The notes beneath the pieces are model-generated. The model was given only the letters and a program-made list of their open reading frames with translations. It made no database searches and had not been told where the DNA came from. DNA of 28,741 nt from CAYVXE01 sp964455375 (GTDB lineage Bacteria > Zhuqueibacterota > Zhuqueibacteria > Oceanimicrobiales > Oceanimicrobiaceae), in NCBI GenBank assembly GCA_964455375.1, contig CAYVXE010000053.1, forward strand, positions 1-28,741. The letters run 5' to 3'. The number at the start of each line of letters is the position of its first letter. Within the stretch, counting starts at the first letter, position 1. Shown piece by piece: positions 1-6,608 of the stretch. The position numbers and the translations under genes are program-made.

Positions 1-31
1 AATCTTAACCTTTTTTCAGACGTTTGTCAAG

Positions 32-59
32 TTGTTGGGAGTTGTTTTATTTATATAAA
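32..59 (+). promoter_or_regulatory. candidate promoter for rlmB
   Basis: A TTGTTG at 32-37 and a TATAAA at 54-59 are separated by 16 bp, close to a housekeeping sigma-factor promoter. Transcription would start near 66 and leave a leader of about 125 bases before the rlmB start. The match is seen in the sequence; activity is inferred, and the AT-rich background makes chance matches likely. Confidence 0.3.
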
Positions 60-95
60 CAAATTCTTTGCAAAATTGAAAGGAAAGATTTAAGT

Positions 96-152
96 TCCGG
101 TGTGTCTCAGTGACCTTCAGTGTTTAATCAAAAATGAAACACCGGAGGTCAC
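96..152 (+). promoter_or_regulatory. interleaved inverted repeats in the rlmB leader (possible pseudoknot)
   Basis: TCCGGTGT (96-103) is the exact reverse complement of ACACCGGA (139-146), and GTGACC (110-115) is the reverse complement of GGTCAC (147-152). The two stems cross, as in an H-type pseudoknot, or could be alternative hairpins. The 3' arms cover a GGAGG (144-148) that would be a good ribosome-binding site for a five-codon ORF starting at ATG 156. No riboswitch family is recognised. Confidence 0.3.
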
Positions 153-193
153 CGAATGACCCTGAACAATTAAATTTTAAAAACATTATTTTT

Positions 194-931
194 ATGAGTG
201 AATGTATCCACGGAATTTTCCCGGTGCTTGAAGCCTTGCGGGCAGGCGTTGAAATTGAACGGATTCTCATTTCACGTTCCGGAAATAAAAAACAGATTGC
301 CGATTTACTACGTTTAGCCCGGAAGAAGGGAGTGCCGATTACCGAAAAGACCAAACAAGATTTGAATGACCTGGTGGATGGCAATACGCAAGGCATTGTC
401 GCTTATGTTAAGGAGTCTCCTTATGTGTCCGTTCAGGCAATTTTGCAAGAGAGTGAGAAACGGGGAGAGCCGCCGTTTCTGGCACTGTTGGATGGCATTG
501 AAGATCCGCACAATCTCGGCGCTATTCTGCGCAGCGCCGATGGTGCAGGCGTGCACGGTGTCATTATTCCGCAAAAACGTTCGGCCGGTTTAACTGGGAC
601 GGTGGCGAAGACCTCAGCCGGCGCATCGGTACACGTCAAAACGGCGCAGGTGGCCAATCTCAGCTCGACCATTGATGCGTTGAAGCAGCAGAACATCTGG
701 TTTGTGGGAGCCGATCAACAGGCGGATTTACTCTATACAGAAGCTGATTTAACCGGAGCGCTTGGGATTGTCGTAGGTGGGGAGGCTGCAGGTTTGCATC
801 GACTGGTAAAGGAAAAGTGTGATTTTTTGGTAAAAATTCCAATGTTTGGCAAGGTAAATTCACTCAACGCGTCTGTGGCAGCAGCACTGCTGTTTTTTGA
901 CGTTCGCAGGCAGCGTTCAAATAAAAAATAA
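194..931 (+). CDS. rlmB: 23S rRNA (guanosine-2'-O-)-methyltransferase RlmB / TrmH-family (SpoU) methyltransferase
   Basis: SAM-dependent SPOUT-class ribose methyltransferase; RlmB methylates a conserved guanosine (G2251 in E. coli) of 23S rRNA. The protein (245 aa) has an N-terminal substrate-binding domain opening MSECIHGIFPVLEAL and ending in TQGIVA, then the trefoil-knot catalytic domain. SpoU motif 1 is DGIEDPHNLGAILRSADGAG, motif 2 is VVGGEAAGL and motif 3 is IPMFGKVNSLNASVAAALL. An upstream in-frame ATG at 134 would add 20 residues that do not resemble the family N-terminus. Family members usually start MSE-IYGI or similar, so I prefer ATG 194 although no clear Shine-Dalgarno precedes either start. 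Assignment to RlmB rather than another TrmH paralogue rests on domain layout and length. Confidence 0.9.
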   Translation: MSECIHGIFPVLEALRAGVEIERILISRSGNKKQIADLLRLARKKGVPITEKTKQDLNDLVDGNTQGIVAYVKESPYVSVQAILQESEKRGEPPFLALLDGIEDPHNLGAILRSADGAGVHGVIIPQKRSAGLTGTVAKTSAGASVHVKTAQVANLSSTIDALKQQNIWFVGADQQADLLYTEADLTGALGIVVGGEAAGLHRLVKEKCDFLVKIPMFGKVNSLNASVAAALLFFDVRRQRSNKK

Positions 932-1028
932 TTTTTTTTAAAAAAAATCTGCAAAAGACAAATTTTTTTTGTATCTTTTAGATGTTTCATGCATCAAACA
1001 ACTATCATGAATACAAAATGTGAGTCAT

Positions 1029-1121
1029 ATGCATTTGGATATATTAAAATACATCTTGTTAGTTTTGGGGTACATTTTTATTTTAAAATATGTTTTTCCT
1101 AAAATTGGTGTTCATTCGTGA
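1029..1121 (+). CDS. possible small single-span membrane protein (30 aa)
   Basis: ATG at 1029 opens a 30-codon frame whose middle (ILLVLGYIFILKYVF) is a convincing hydrophobic span, followed by PKIGVHS and a TGA stop. An in-frame GTG at 1020 is an alternative start. After the TGA the same frame stays open for 21 charged codons (with the stretch PEEREKENEITNEN) to a TAG just before the fmdB-like gene. A 30-codon frame can arise by chance and no family is recognised. The gene-poor stretch 932-1198 otherwise shows only AT-rich sequence and a small hairpin (GCTCC/GGAGC, 1140-1152). Confidence 0.2.
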   Translation: MHLDILKYILLVLGYIFILKYVFPKIGVHS

Positions 1122-1198
1122 GGTTCTAATGCCTGCGATGCTCCGGAGGAGCGTGAGAAAGAAAACGAAATAACAAATGAAAATTAGGTGAGGAATGT

Positions 1199-1396
1199 AT
1201 GCCGATTTATGAATATCAATGTGTAAAATGCAATGAGAGATTCGAAGTTCTACAAAGTATCAGTGCAGACAACAGTGGCCTGTCCTGTCCTAAGTGTGGG
1301 GAACAGAAGCCACAAAAGATGATGTCACAATTTGCTTCCTCTGCTGATGTGGGCAGTTCCGGTTCATCCTGTTCTGCAGGCAGCGGTTTTTCCTGA
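1199..1396 (+). CDS. FmdB-family zinc ribbon protein
   Basis: A 65-residue protein beginning MPIYEYQCVKC, the hallmark of the FmdB / CxxC_CxxC_SSSS family. Two CxxC pairs (C8/C11 and C30/C33) should bind one zinc ion. The C-terminus is the usual low-complexity Ser/Gly tail (VGSSGSSCSAGSG). The name comes from a suggested regulator of formamidase and amidase genes in Methylophilus, but the molecular role in most bacteria is unknown, so no specific function is claimed. AGGTGAGGA just upstream supplies a ribosome-binding site for ATG 1199. A strong terminator follows, so it appears to be the last gene of its transcript. Confidence 0.85.
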   Translation: MPIYEYQCVKCNERFEVLQSISADNSGLSCPKCGEQKPQKMMSQFASSADVGSSGSSCSAGSGFS

Positions 1397-1434
1397 GCAA
1401 GTTGATTCAGGACCTGTAAGGTCTTTAAAACCAC

Positions 1435-1470
1435 AAAAGCGGAACATCCTTTGATGTCTCCGCTTTTTTT
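1435..1470 (+). terminator. intrinsic terminator, probably bidirectional
   Basis: AAAGCGGA (1436-1443) pairs with TCCGCTTT (1459-1466). The stem continues as ACATC/GATGT around a CTTT loop with one bulged C, and a T-run extends to 1470. On the - strand the same stem is followed by TTTT, so it may also end the convergent tRNA-Leu transcript. It lies between the converging fmdB-like gene and tRNA gene. Confidence 0.85.
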
Positions 1471-1496
1471 ATTTCACCGGGCTCATGATTGAAAAA

Positions 1497-1583
1497 TGGT
1501 GCCGAAGGTGGGATTCGAACCCACACGGGATTGCTCCCACACGGCCCTGAACCGTGCGCGTCTGCCAGTTTCACCACTTCGGC
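1497..1583 (-). tRNA. tRNA-Leu (anticodon CAG)
   Basis: Read on the - strand this folds into a class II tRNA. The acceptor stem is GCCGAAG/CTTCGGC with discriminator A, and the D arm contains AAACTGGCAGAC. The anticodon stem CACGG/CCGTG encloses the loop TTCAGGG (anticodon CAG, reading CUG). The long variable arm is GGGA-GCAA-TCCC and the T stem is GTGGG/CCCAC around TTCGAAT. The long variable arm and anticodon make it leucine-specific. The 3' CCA is encoded (1497-1499 on the + strand as TGG). A strong promoter lies immediately upstream. Confidence 0.97.
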
Positions 1584-1597
1584 AAAAAGTCGAAATA

Positions 1598-1626
1598 ATA
1601 ATAAAGAAACAAAGCAACAAAGTCAA
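1598..1626 (-). promoter_or_regulatory. promoter of tRNA-Leu
   Basis: On the - strand, TTGACT (1621-1626) and TATTAT (1598-1603) are separated by exactly 17 bp. This is a near-consensus housekeeping promoter, with the predicted start near 1590, a few bases before the mature tRNA 5' end at 1583. Its -35 region shares an inverted repeat (TCAAGA 1623-1628 / TCTTGA 1642-1647) with the divergent smpB promoter. Confidence 0.7.
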
Positions 1627-1643
1627 GATTTTTTAATCACGTC

Positions 1644-1672
1644 TTGATTTTTGTGACAGAAAATGTTATTGT
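1644..1672 (+). promoter_or_regulatory. candidate promoter of smpB (leaderless)
   Basis: TTGATT (1644-1649), 17 bp, then TATTGT (1667-1672). The expected start site, 6 to 8 bases downstream, falls on or next to the smpB ATG at 1679, so the mRNA would have little or no leader. This agrees with the absence of a Shine-Dalgarno sequence before smpB. The -10 element is imperfect. Confidence 0.45.
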
Positions 1673-1678
1673 AAGCGC

Positions 1679-2149
1679 ATGAGTGAGAAAATAATCGCCA
1701 CAAACCGCAAAGCCCGCTACGAATACGAAATTCTAAGCACCATGGAAGCCGGGGTTGTTCTGGTTGGCACGGAAGTAAAAGCATTGCGTGCAGGCAAAGC
1801 GAATTTGAAAGACAGTTACGCGAAAATTATTCGCGGTGAACTGTTTTTGGTAAATATGCATATCAGTCCATATTCTCCGGGAAGCTACAATAATCACGAC
1901 CCGTTACGCGAGCGAAAACTGCTTTTACATAAGCGTGAAATTCGTAAACTAATCGGTAAAGTTGAGCAAACCGGATTGACTCTGATTCCGTTGAAACTAT
2001 ACTTTAAAAACGGCCTTGCCAAAGTGCAGCTTGCTTTGGCCAAAGGGAAAAAGGTTCATGATAAACGCCAATCAATTGCTAAACGGGAGTCAGATCGGGA
2101 ATTGCGGCGGCAGTTAAAAGAGAGTCAGCGATTTAAGTCGAAAATCTGA
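1679..2149 (+). CDS. smpB: SsrA-binding protein SmpB
   Basis: Binds tmRNA (SsrA) and delivers it to stalled ribosomes in trans-translation. The 156-residue protein is full length for the family. Recognisable blocks are NRKARYEYEI, GTEVKALRAGKANLKDSYA, the NMHISPY block, NHDPLRERKLLLHKREI, and the PLKLYFKNGLAKVQLALAKGKK core. The basic C-terminal tail (about residues 125-156, with KKVHDKRQSIAKRESDRELRR) is the part that enters the decoding centre and mRNA channel. No Shine-Dalgarno sequence precedes ATG 1679, and a predicted promoter places the transcript start at the ATG. tyrS follows 82 bases later on the same strand. Confidence 0.97.
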   Translation: MSEKIIATNRKARYEYEILSTMEAGVVLVGTEVKALRAGKANLKDSYAKIIRGELFLVNMHISPYSPGSYNNHDPLRERKLLLHKREIRKLIGKVEQTGLTLIPLKLYFKNGLAKVQLALAKGKKVHDKRQSIAKRESDRELRRQLKESQRFKSKI

Positions 2150-2231
2150 ACTTGTAAAAAATAAATATAATGGGATGTCCATCAGTCAGATTGTTTTAAA
2201 AATTATCCATAAATAAGGTGAGAGGAGTACA

Positions 2232-3515
2232 TTGACTCAGAACGTTTACGACACCCTTAAGGAACGCGGATTTGTAAAACAGGTCACGGACGAGGAAGTG
2301 GTCCGCAAGCATTTTGCTGAAACAAGAGTGACTGGTTACGTGGGGTTTGATCCCACGGCGGACAGTCTGCACGTGGGCAATTTACTGGGATTGATGGCGC
2401 TGGCACATCTGCAGCGGGCAGGGCACCGGCCCATTGCTATTATCGGCGATGGGACAGCCATGATTGGCGACCCCAGTGGCAAAACCGAAATGCGCCAAAT
2501 GTTGACATCTCAAAGAATTCAGGAAAATGCAAAGAAAATAAAGGCGCAGGTCAACCGGTATTTTAAAATTGATGGTGAAAGCGGCCTGGCCGTACACAAT
2601 GCAACCTGGCTGCTCAATTTGAAATATATCGATGTGTTACGTGACGTCGGCAGGCACTTCAGTGTCAATCGGATGCTGACCGCGGAATCCTACAAAATCC
2701 GTCTGGAGACCGGTCTGTCATTTCTGGAATTCAATTACCAGATTTTGCAGGCGTACGATTTCCTGAAACTCTATGAAAAATACAACTGCATTTTGCAGAT
2801 GGGTGGTGATGATCAGTGGGGAAATATTATCGCTGGTATTGATTTGATCCGCCGGGTTGCCAGGGCCGAAGCAGAAGGAATTACCTGGCCGCTGTTAACA
2901 ACGTCGGGTGGGCAGAAAATGGGTAAGACCGCCTCCGGTGCCGTGTGGCTTGATGCCGCGAAAACATCGCCGTATGAATTTTACCAGTTTTGGATTAACA
3001 GTGATGACCGGGATGTGAAGCGTTTCCTGGCGTACTACACATTTTTACCGAAAGAAGAAGTCGAAAGGCTTGGTAAACTGGAAGGCGCTGATATTCGGGT
3101 GGCCAAAGAAACGCTTGCTTTTGAAGCGACGAAAATGACGCATGGGGAAGATGAAGCCGAAAAAGCACGGCGGGCGTCGAAAAGTGCTTTTGGTGGCGGA
3201 CACGTCCGGCCATCGACGGATGGCGCCGATGATTTAGGCGGGACGATAGATCCGGCTTTAGACGGAATGCCCTCTTCCAAAATTGAAAAAAGCCGGGTGG
3301 CAGCGGGAATTCTTGCCGTGGATTTGTTTGCTGAGGTTGGATTGGCTAAATCCAAAAGCGAAGCGCGGCGTTTGATTCAGCAGGGTGGTGCTTACATCAA
3401 TCAAAACAAAGTGGAAAATATCGAGGTGACAATCAATTTGTCTGATATCGAAGACGAACATCTGATGTTGCGCGCCGGTAAAAAACGCTATCATCGATTG
3501 ATTGTTGAGCCTTGA
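2232..3515 (+). CDS. tyrS: tyrosyl-tRNA synthetase
   Basis: Class I aminoacyl-tRNA synthetase that charges tRNA-Tyr. The HIGH-type motif is HVGN (residues 47-50, in DPTADSLHVGN) and the KMSKS-type motif is KMGKT (229-233) followed by ASGAVWL, the usual TyrRS form. Tyrosine-pocket sequences such as YQILQAYDF and QMGGDDQWGNI are present. The C-terminal region, about residues 355-427 (LAKSKSEARRLIQQGGAYINQNKV), is an S4 RNA-binding domain. Length (427 aa) is normal. The start is TTG 2232, supported by AGAGGAG at 2221-2227 and by the family N-terminus. It probably shares a transcript with smpB. Confidence 0.97.
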   Translation: MTQNVYDTLKERGFVKQVTDEEVVRKHFAETRVTGYVGFDPTADSLHVGNLLGLMALAHLQRAGHRPIAIIGDGTAMIGDPSGKTEMRQMLTSQRIQENAKKIKAQVNRYFKIDGESGLAVHNATWLLNLKYIDVLRDVGRHFSVNRMLTAESYKIRLETGLSFLEFNYQILQAYDFLKLYEKYNCILQMGGDDQWGNIIAGIDLIRRVARAEAEGITWPLLTTSGGQKMGKTASGAVWLDAAKTSPYEFYQFWINSDDRDVKRFLAYYTFLPKEEVERLGKLEGADIRVAKETLAFEATKMTHGEDEAEKARRASKSAFGGGHVRPSTDGADDLGGTIDPALDGMPSSKIEKSRVAAGILAVDLFAEVGLAKSKSEARRLIQQGGAYINQNKVENIEVTINLSDIEDEHLMLRAGKKRYHRLIVEP

Positions 3516-3841
3516 TTCATATTTAGATGACAGTTCTGGTCACAAGTCATCTAAGTCGTGGTTGACCGAAAATACCATTTTCACATCATGTCTTCCGGAA
3601 ACTGCCGGAGTTGCGGGGGGCCGTTGTGCAAGCCCTCCTGACAAATACGACATCAGTCCCGATCAAAAAATGGAGCAAAATCCTCTTAATCCCTTGGGAA
3701 ATGGGAAAAGTTTTCTGTTTTCATAAAACTGTGCAGACAGGGGGCTGTCCCAAAAATCAAAAAACGTTGTCATTTACTTATTACAACGAAGAAATTCAGG
3801 AACGTTGTATTTTTTACAATAATTTTCCAGGATTTTTTTTG

Positions 3842-3904
3842 CGTTGAGTCTGTGAAAAAAGTAGTTTCCTGCTTCAGTCTGAGCGGAGTTTATGGCTGTA
3901 ACCC
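3842..3904 (+). repeat. dispersed intergenic repeat, copy A
   Basis: This 63-bp segment aligns without gaps to the reverse complement of 7222-7284, with 52 of 63 positions identical by my hand count. It starts CGTTGAGTCTGTGAAAAAAG and ends GGCTGTAACCC. The two copies lie in opposite orientation on either side of the first four genes of the electron-transfer cluster. Neither copy shows a reading frame, which fits a small non-autonomous mobile element or REP-like repeat. Past 3904 the similarity to copy B is lost. Confidence 0.75.
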
Positions 3905-3912
3905 TTTGATTT

Positions 3913-3957
3913 CTTCTTGTTCCAAAATTTCTATTTTGGAATATACTTACCAAGAAG
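3913..3957 (+). other. nested stem-loop
   Basis: CTTCTTG (3913-3919) pairs with CAAGAAG (3951-3957), and inside it TTCCAAAAT (3920-3928) pairs with ATTTTGGAA (3933-3941) around a TTCT loop. The inner stem is 9 bp and perfect. No T-run follows, so it is not a typical terminator; it abuts repeat copy A and may be part of a decayed element. Confidence 0.5.
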
Positions 3958-4028
3958 TCTCGACTTCGAATTAAGCTGGCGACTAAGCATGAGGTTAATT
4001 GCTTGATGCATTAATTCATTGACAATTT

Positions 4029-4054
4029 CGTTGCTAAATGGAAATTTGGCAACG
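4029..4054 (+). promoter_or_regulatory. perfect hairpin/palindrome upstream of the electron-transfer cluster
   Basis: CGTTGCTAAAT (4029-4039) pairs with ATTTGGCAACG (4044-4054) around GGAA, an 11-bp stem with one G-T wobble. It sits about 45 bp upstream of the predicted -35 box of the cytochrome cluster and has no T-run. It could be an operator or the end of an upstream element; no known regulator motif is recognised. Confidence 0.4.
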
Positions 4055-4098
4055 AGTGTAAAAATTGGTAGAGAAGGGACTGGCACTATCTTTGCCGA

Positions 4099-4127
4099 TT
4101 GCAGAATTTTAGGTTGCAGCATAAAAT
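4099..4127 (+). promoter_or_regulatory. candidate promoter of the electron-transfer cluster
   Basis: TTGCAG (4099-4104), 17 bp, TAAAAT (4122-4127). The predicted start is near 4134, leaving a leader of about 47 bases that contains the GGAG ribosome-binding site (4168-4171) before ATG 4181. The match is moderate. Confidence 0.4.
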
Positions 4128-4180
4128 ATGTTTGAGAGAAATCACCTGTTTCATTTTCACCTTTGTTGGAGACATTAGAA

Positions 4181-5461
4181 ATGAAAAAAAGTTACAAACC
4201 GATGTGTCATGCAGGCGCAAAAAAGACCGTATTGGCAGCAGTTCTCTTTGGGATATTTTTTCTTGGTGCGGTCGGAAGTGTGTTTGCACAACAAACGATT
4301 CCGGATGCCGTGCTGGATATTTTCGATAACAGTTGTGCTTTTTCGGGCTGTCATGCAGGATCGAATCCGGCAAAAGGTCTTGATTTAACCGAAGAAGCGG
4401 CATTTTCATTTCTGGTTAATCAGCCGAGTAAAGAGTTTCGAAAAATAATGAGAGTGAAACCGGGTGATGCGGAAAATAGTTATTTGATGATGAAAATTCG
4501 CGGATCCGCGGCAATCAAAGGGAAAAGAATGCCGAAAAAGGGACAGCCATTATCCAGGGCGCAAATAAAAGTGATTGCAGAATGGATTCAATCGTTGCCA
4601 CCGTCGACGCCAAAACAAAATCCGGTCAAAAAATATGCCGATGCTTTTCCCGGTCTTGCTCTGGCCACACTGCAAACCGCACAGACAATTGATCCCGGAT
4701 TGTTCTCGTATCGTATTGCGCATCGTTTTCGCGGTCAGGTGGATGACGGATTTGCGAAGCTGTTCGGGCTGGATGGCGGTGCGCACATGTACACGGAGTT
4801 TGCATTTCCGATTCGAGAAAATGTCACTGTAAATATCGGACGTTCGGGAGAAAGTGCTACCTTTGAATTCGGCGCGAAGTGGCGATTCCTGCGCCAAACA
4901 ACCGATGGGACAGTACCAATTTCCGCCGCTGTTTTTGCAGGATTTGATTGGGAAACGCGGAAAGAAATCGTCGATCCTAACAATCCTCTCAGCGGTGAAT
5001 TCCTCAGCCGTACAAATGGTGAACGGTTTCATTGGTTCGGACAGGTCGTGCTGACAAAACAGCTCACAAAGCGAGTTTCCCTGTTGGTGAGTCCGGGAGT
5101 TTTGTTTAACGGAAACGTAAACCTCGCAAATGAGGATGCGGTTGTGTCTCTTGGATTTGCCGGAAAATTTATGATTTCGGATGGATTTTCTGTCTTTGTG
5201 GAAGGGGTACCCCTACTCTCGGGGTCAAGTGATGCGGCAACCGTGGGCGGCGCCCGTTTAGATGGAAACGACCTGGTTATCAACGACTCTTTCACCATCG
5301 GTCTGGAACGCAATATCGGCGGGCATGTGTTTCATATTTATGTAACCAACTCACTGGGACTGGCAACAAGTCAAATTGTGAGTGGCGGTAACCTGGATTT
5401 TTCCAGTGGAGATATGCATTTGGGGTTTAATATCTACAGGGCATTGAGAATTCCATTTTAA
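4181..5461 (+). CDS. secreted c-type haem domain fused to a DUF5777-like outer-membrane beta-barrel
   Basis: A 426-residue protein with a signal peptide (hydrophobic core about 16-34, likely cut after VFAQ). Residues 40-138 are a small haem domain with CAFSGCH (C52-H58, a CX4CH site) and a probable axial Met in RMP (M117). Residues about 155-426 look like a beta-barrel: alternating aromatic and Gly-rich strands (FSYRIAHRF, MYTEFAFPI, TFEFGAKWRFL, AVFAGFDW) and a terminal Phe typical of barrel insertion. The barrel part resembles the DUF5777 family of FCB bacteria; that is from memory of its opening pattern. An in-frame TTG at 4163 is a weaker start than ATG 4181, which has GGAG nine bases upstream. 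It heads a cluster with two more cytochromes, a Rieske protein and cytochrome b. Haem binding and outer-membrane location are inferred. Confidence 0.75.
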   Translation: MKKSYKPMCHAGAKKTVLAAVLFGIFFLGAVGSVFAQQTIPDAVLDIFDNSCAFSGCHAGSNPAKGLDLTEEAAFSFLVNQPSKEFRKIMRVKPGDAENSYLMMKIRGSAAIKGKRMPKKGQPLSRAQIKVIAEWIQSLPPSTPKQNPVKKYADAFPGLALATLQTAQTIDPGLFSYRIAHRFRGQVDDGFAKLFGLDGGAHMYTEFAFPIRENVTVNIGRSGESATFEFGAKWRFLRQTTDGTVPISAAVFAGFDWETRKEIVDPNNPLSGEFLSRTNGERFHWFGQVVLTKQLTKRVSLLVSPGVLFNGNVNLANEDAVVSLGFAGKFMISDGFSVFVEGVPLLSGSSDAATVGGARLDGNDLVINDSFTIGLERNIGGHVFHIYVTNSLGLATSQIVSGGNLDFSSGDMHLGFNIYRALRIPF

Positions 5462-5487
5462 ACCTAAACACAATGAATGAGGCGTCA

Positions 5488-5904
5488 ATGAATTTTGCAA
5501 AAATGAGAAATTTAGTTTTCATAAATTTTGTTTTGATGATTATATTTACTGCCTGCGAACATGATCAGTCAATGAGCCCTGATGTACTTCAGGCAACGTT
5601 TAGCAGTATTCAGAAAAATATTTTGACACCGAAATGTGTCAATGCCGGATGTCACCCCGGAGGTGGGGCGCCGATGTCTCTCGAAAGTAATGTTGCTTTC
5701 ATGAATCTGGTGAATGTAACATCCGTTCGATATGGAACGTTATTGCGTGTCATGCCGGGTGATGCTGAGAACAGCGTATTGTACTTAAAGGTGGCCGGCG
5801 ACCCGCGCACGGGAGCGAGAATGCCCCTTAACCTCGATGCTTTGAGTAATGACAAAATCGAAGCAATCAGGGAATGGATTAATCAAGGGGCGAAAAACAA
5901 TTAA
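5488..5904 (+). CDS. lipoprotein monohaem c-type cytochrome
   Basis: A small secreted lipoprotein (138 aa from ATG 5488). The N-terminal hydrophobic stretch ends in IIFTAC, a lipobox with the lipidated cysteine at residue 23. A CVNAGCH site (CX4CH) and a later ARMP methionine suggest one c-type haem. The domain is clearly paralogous to residues 40-138 of the preceding gene: both contain VxPGDAENS, a K-G segment, RMP and an I..I.EWI ending. ATG 5488 is preceded by GAGG with five bases spacing; ATG 5473 and ATG 5503 are alternatives. The 26-base gap to the upstream gene suggests co-transcription. Probably an electron carrier tethered to a membrane facing the periplasm; which membrane is not decidable here. 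Confidence 0.75.
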   Translation: MNFAKMRNLVFINFVLMIIFTACEHDQSMSPDVLQATFSSIQKNILTPKCVNAGCHPGGGAPMSLESNVAFMNLVNVTSVRYGTLLRVMPGDAENSVLYLKVAGDPRTGARMPLNLDALSNDKIEAIREWINQGAKNN

Positions 5905-5968
5905 TGATTGGCCGAAAACTAACTGTCGTGGATTTGTGAACGATGCAGATTAGAAAGGAAGACAATGT

Positions 5969-6607
5969 ATGAATGTGATCAGTGGAATCGTTGTTTTAAA
6001 CTTAATTTTCTTTAGCTTGAACGTACCGGCGGTATTCGCCCAAAATGATGGTCATGTAAAAACCAGTAACTTGCGGCTGTCTCAGATAGCGGGCTTCACG
6101 TTGTTTCAAACAAAAAAGTGCAGTACCTGCCATACTTCAGCAGCGCAACCGGTAGAAAAGTTAACACCTGTGAGTGAGATGCGCGATGAGGCATGGTTTG
6201 AAGCGCATGTTTCAAAAAAATCCGACATTGTTTTACGTGAAGCAAAGTCGGAAAGAAAAAAAAGCCGGGTCTTACGTGATGAGATAGCGGCTCTTGTGGA
6301 TTATCTTTTTACATCAAAATCCGATGAAAAGAAGCAAGTTGATGGGTTGCCGGAAACTGTGCAGCGGGGCGCTTACCTTGCTTATGCGAATAATTGTCTG
6401 AAGTGTCATTCCATCGCCGGGGTTGGGAAAGATATTGCGCCTGTTCTGACATTTGTTGCCAATAAACATCCAAAAAAGACCTGGCTTGTTCAGAATTTAC
6501 AAAATCCGCAGCAGTTCAGTAAGGACTCGATCATGCCAAAATTTGGCACACTCCCTGAAGAAGATTTGAGCGCTATCGCTGATTATTTGCTCACGTTGAA
6601 GAAATAA
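5969..6607 (+). CDS. periplasmic diheme cytochrome c
   Basis: A 212-residue protein with a signal peptide (cut near VFAQ, residue 25) and two class I cytochrome c domains. Haem sites are CSTCH (51-55) and CLKCH (143-147). The second domain has an SIMPKF segment (M189) as the expected axial ligand and ends LSAIADYLLTLKK, the typical last helix. The first domain lacks an MP pair in the expected place (KKSDIVLREAKSERKK instead), so its sixth ligand is unclear. AGGAAG precedes ATG 5969. The Rieske gene begins one base after its stop, so it is very likely translated as part of the same mRNA and serves as partner of the bc-type complex. Confidence 0.88.
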   Translation: MNVISGIVVLNLIFFSLNVPAVFAQNDGHVKTSNLRLSQIAGFTLFQTKKCSTCHTSAAQPVEKLTPVSEMRDEAWFEAHVSKKSDIVLREAKSERKKSRVLRDEIAALVDYLFTSKSDEKKQVDGLPETVQRGAYLAYANNCLKCHSIAGVGKDIAPVLTFVANKHPKKTWLVQNLQNPQQFSKDSIMPKFGTLPEEDLSAIADYLLTLKK

Positions 6608-6608
6608 C

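Larger units (their letters stand above)
3516..4180 (+). other. gene-free intergenic region with several inverted repeats
   Basis: No convincing coding frame is present; the short frames at 3502-3726 and 3611-3847 have no recognisable content. It holds AGATGAC/GTCATCT (3525-3531/3546-3552) just after tyrS and a GGGGCTGTCCCAAAA stretch near 3741 that resembles the terminal repeat of some insertion sequences. Two more inverted repeats are CGTTGT/ACAACG (3765-3770/3783-3788) and TTGTA/TACAA (3805-3809/3815-3819). The dispersed repeat at 3842-3904, hairpins at 3913-3957 and 4029-4054 and a promoter-like sequence at 4099-4127 are listed separately. ATG 4181 of the next gene is preceded by GGAG (4168-4171). 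Confidence 0.6.

Noticed and set aside
2150..2231. T-box or other riboswitch upstream of tyrS
   Set aside because: The gap is only 82 bases, with no T-box sequence or antiterminator fold.
3735..3760. GGGGCTGTCCCAAAA as an insertion-sequence end
   Set aside because: It resembles the termini of some IS families, but no partner inverted repeat and no transposase are in the window, so it is not called as an element.
3502..3847. Two short + strand frames after tyrS
   Set aside because: They have no start context, no domain and a composition unlike the neighbouring proteins; one begins inside tyrS.
4550..5032. 160-codon open frame on the - strand
   Set aside because: It lies wholly within the haem-barrel fusion gene, has no recognisable domain and fits a shadow of the coding strand.
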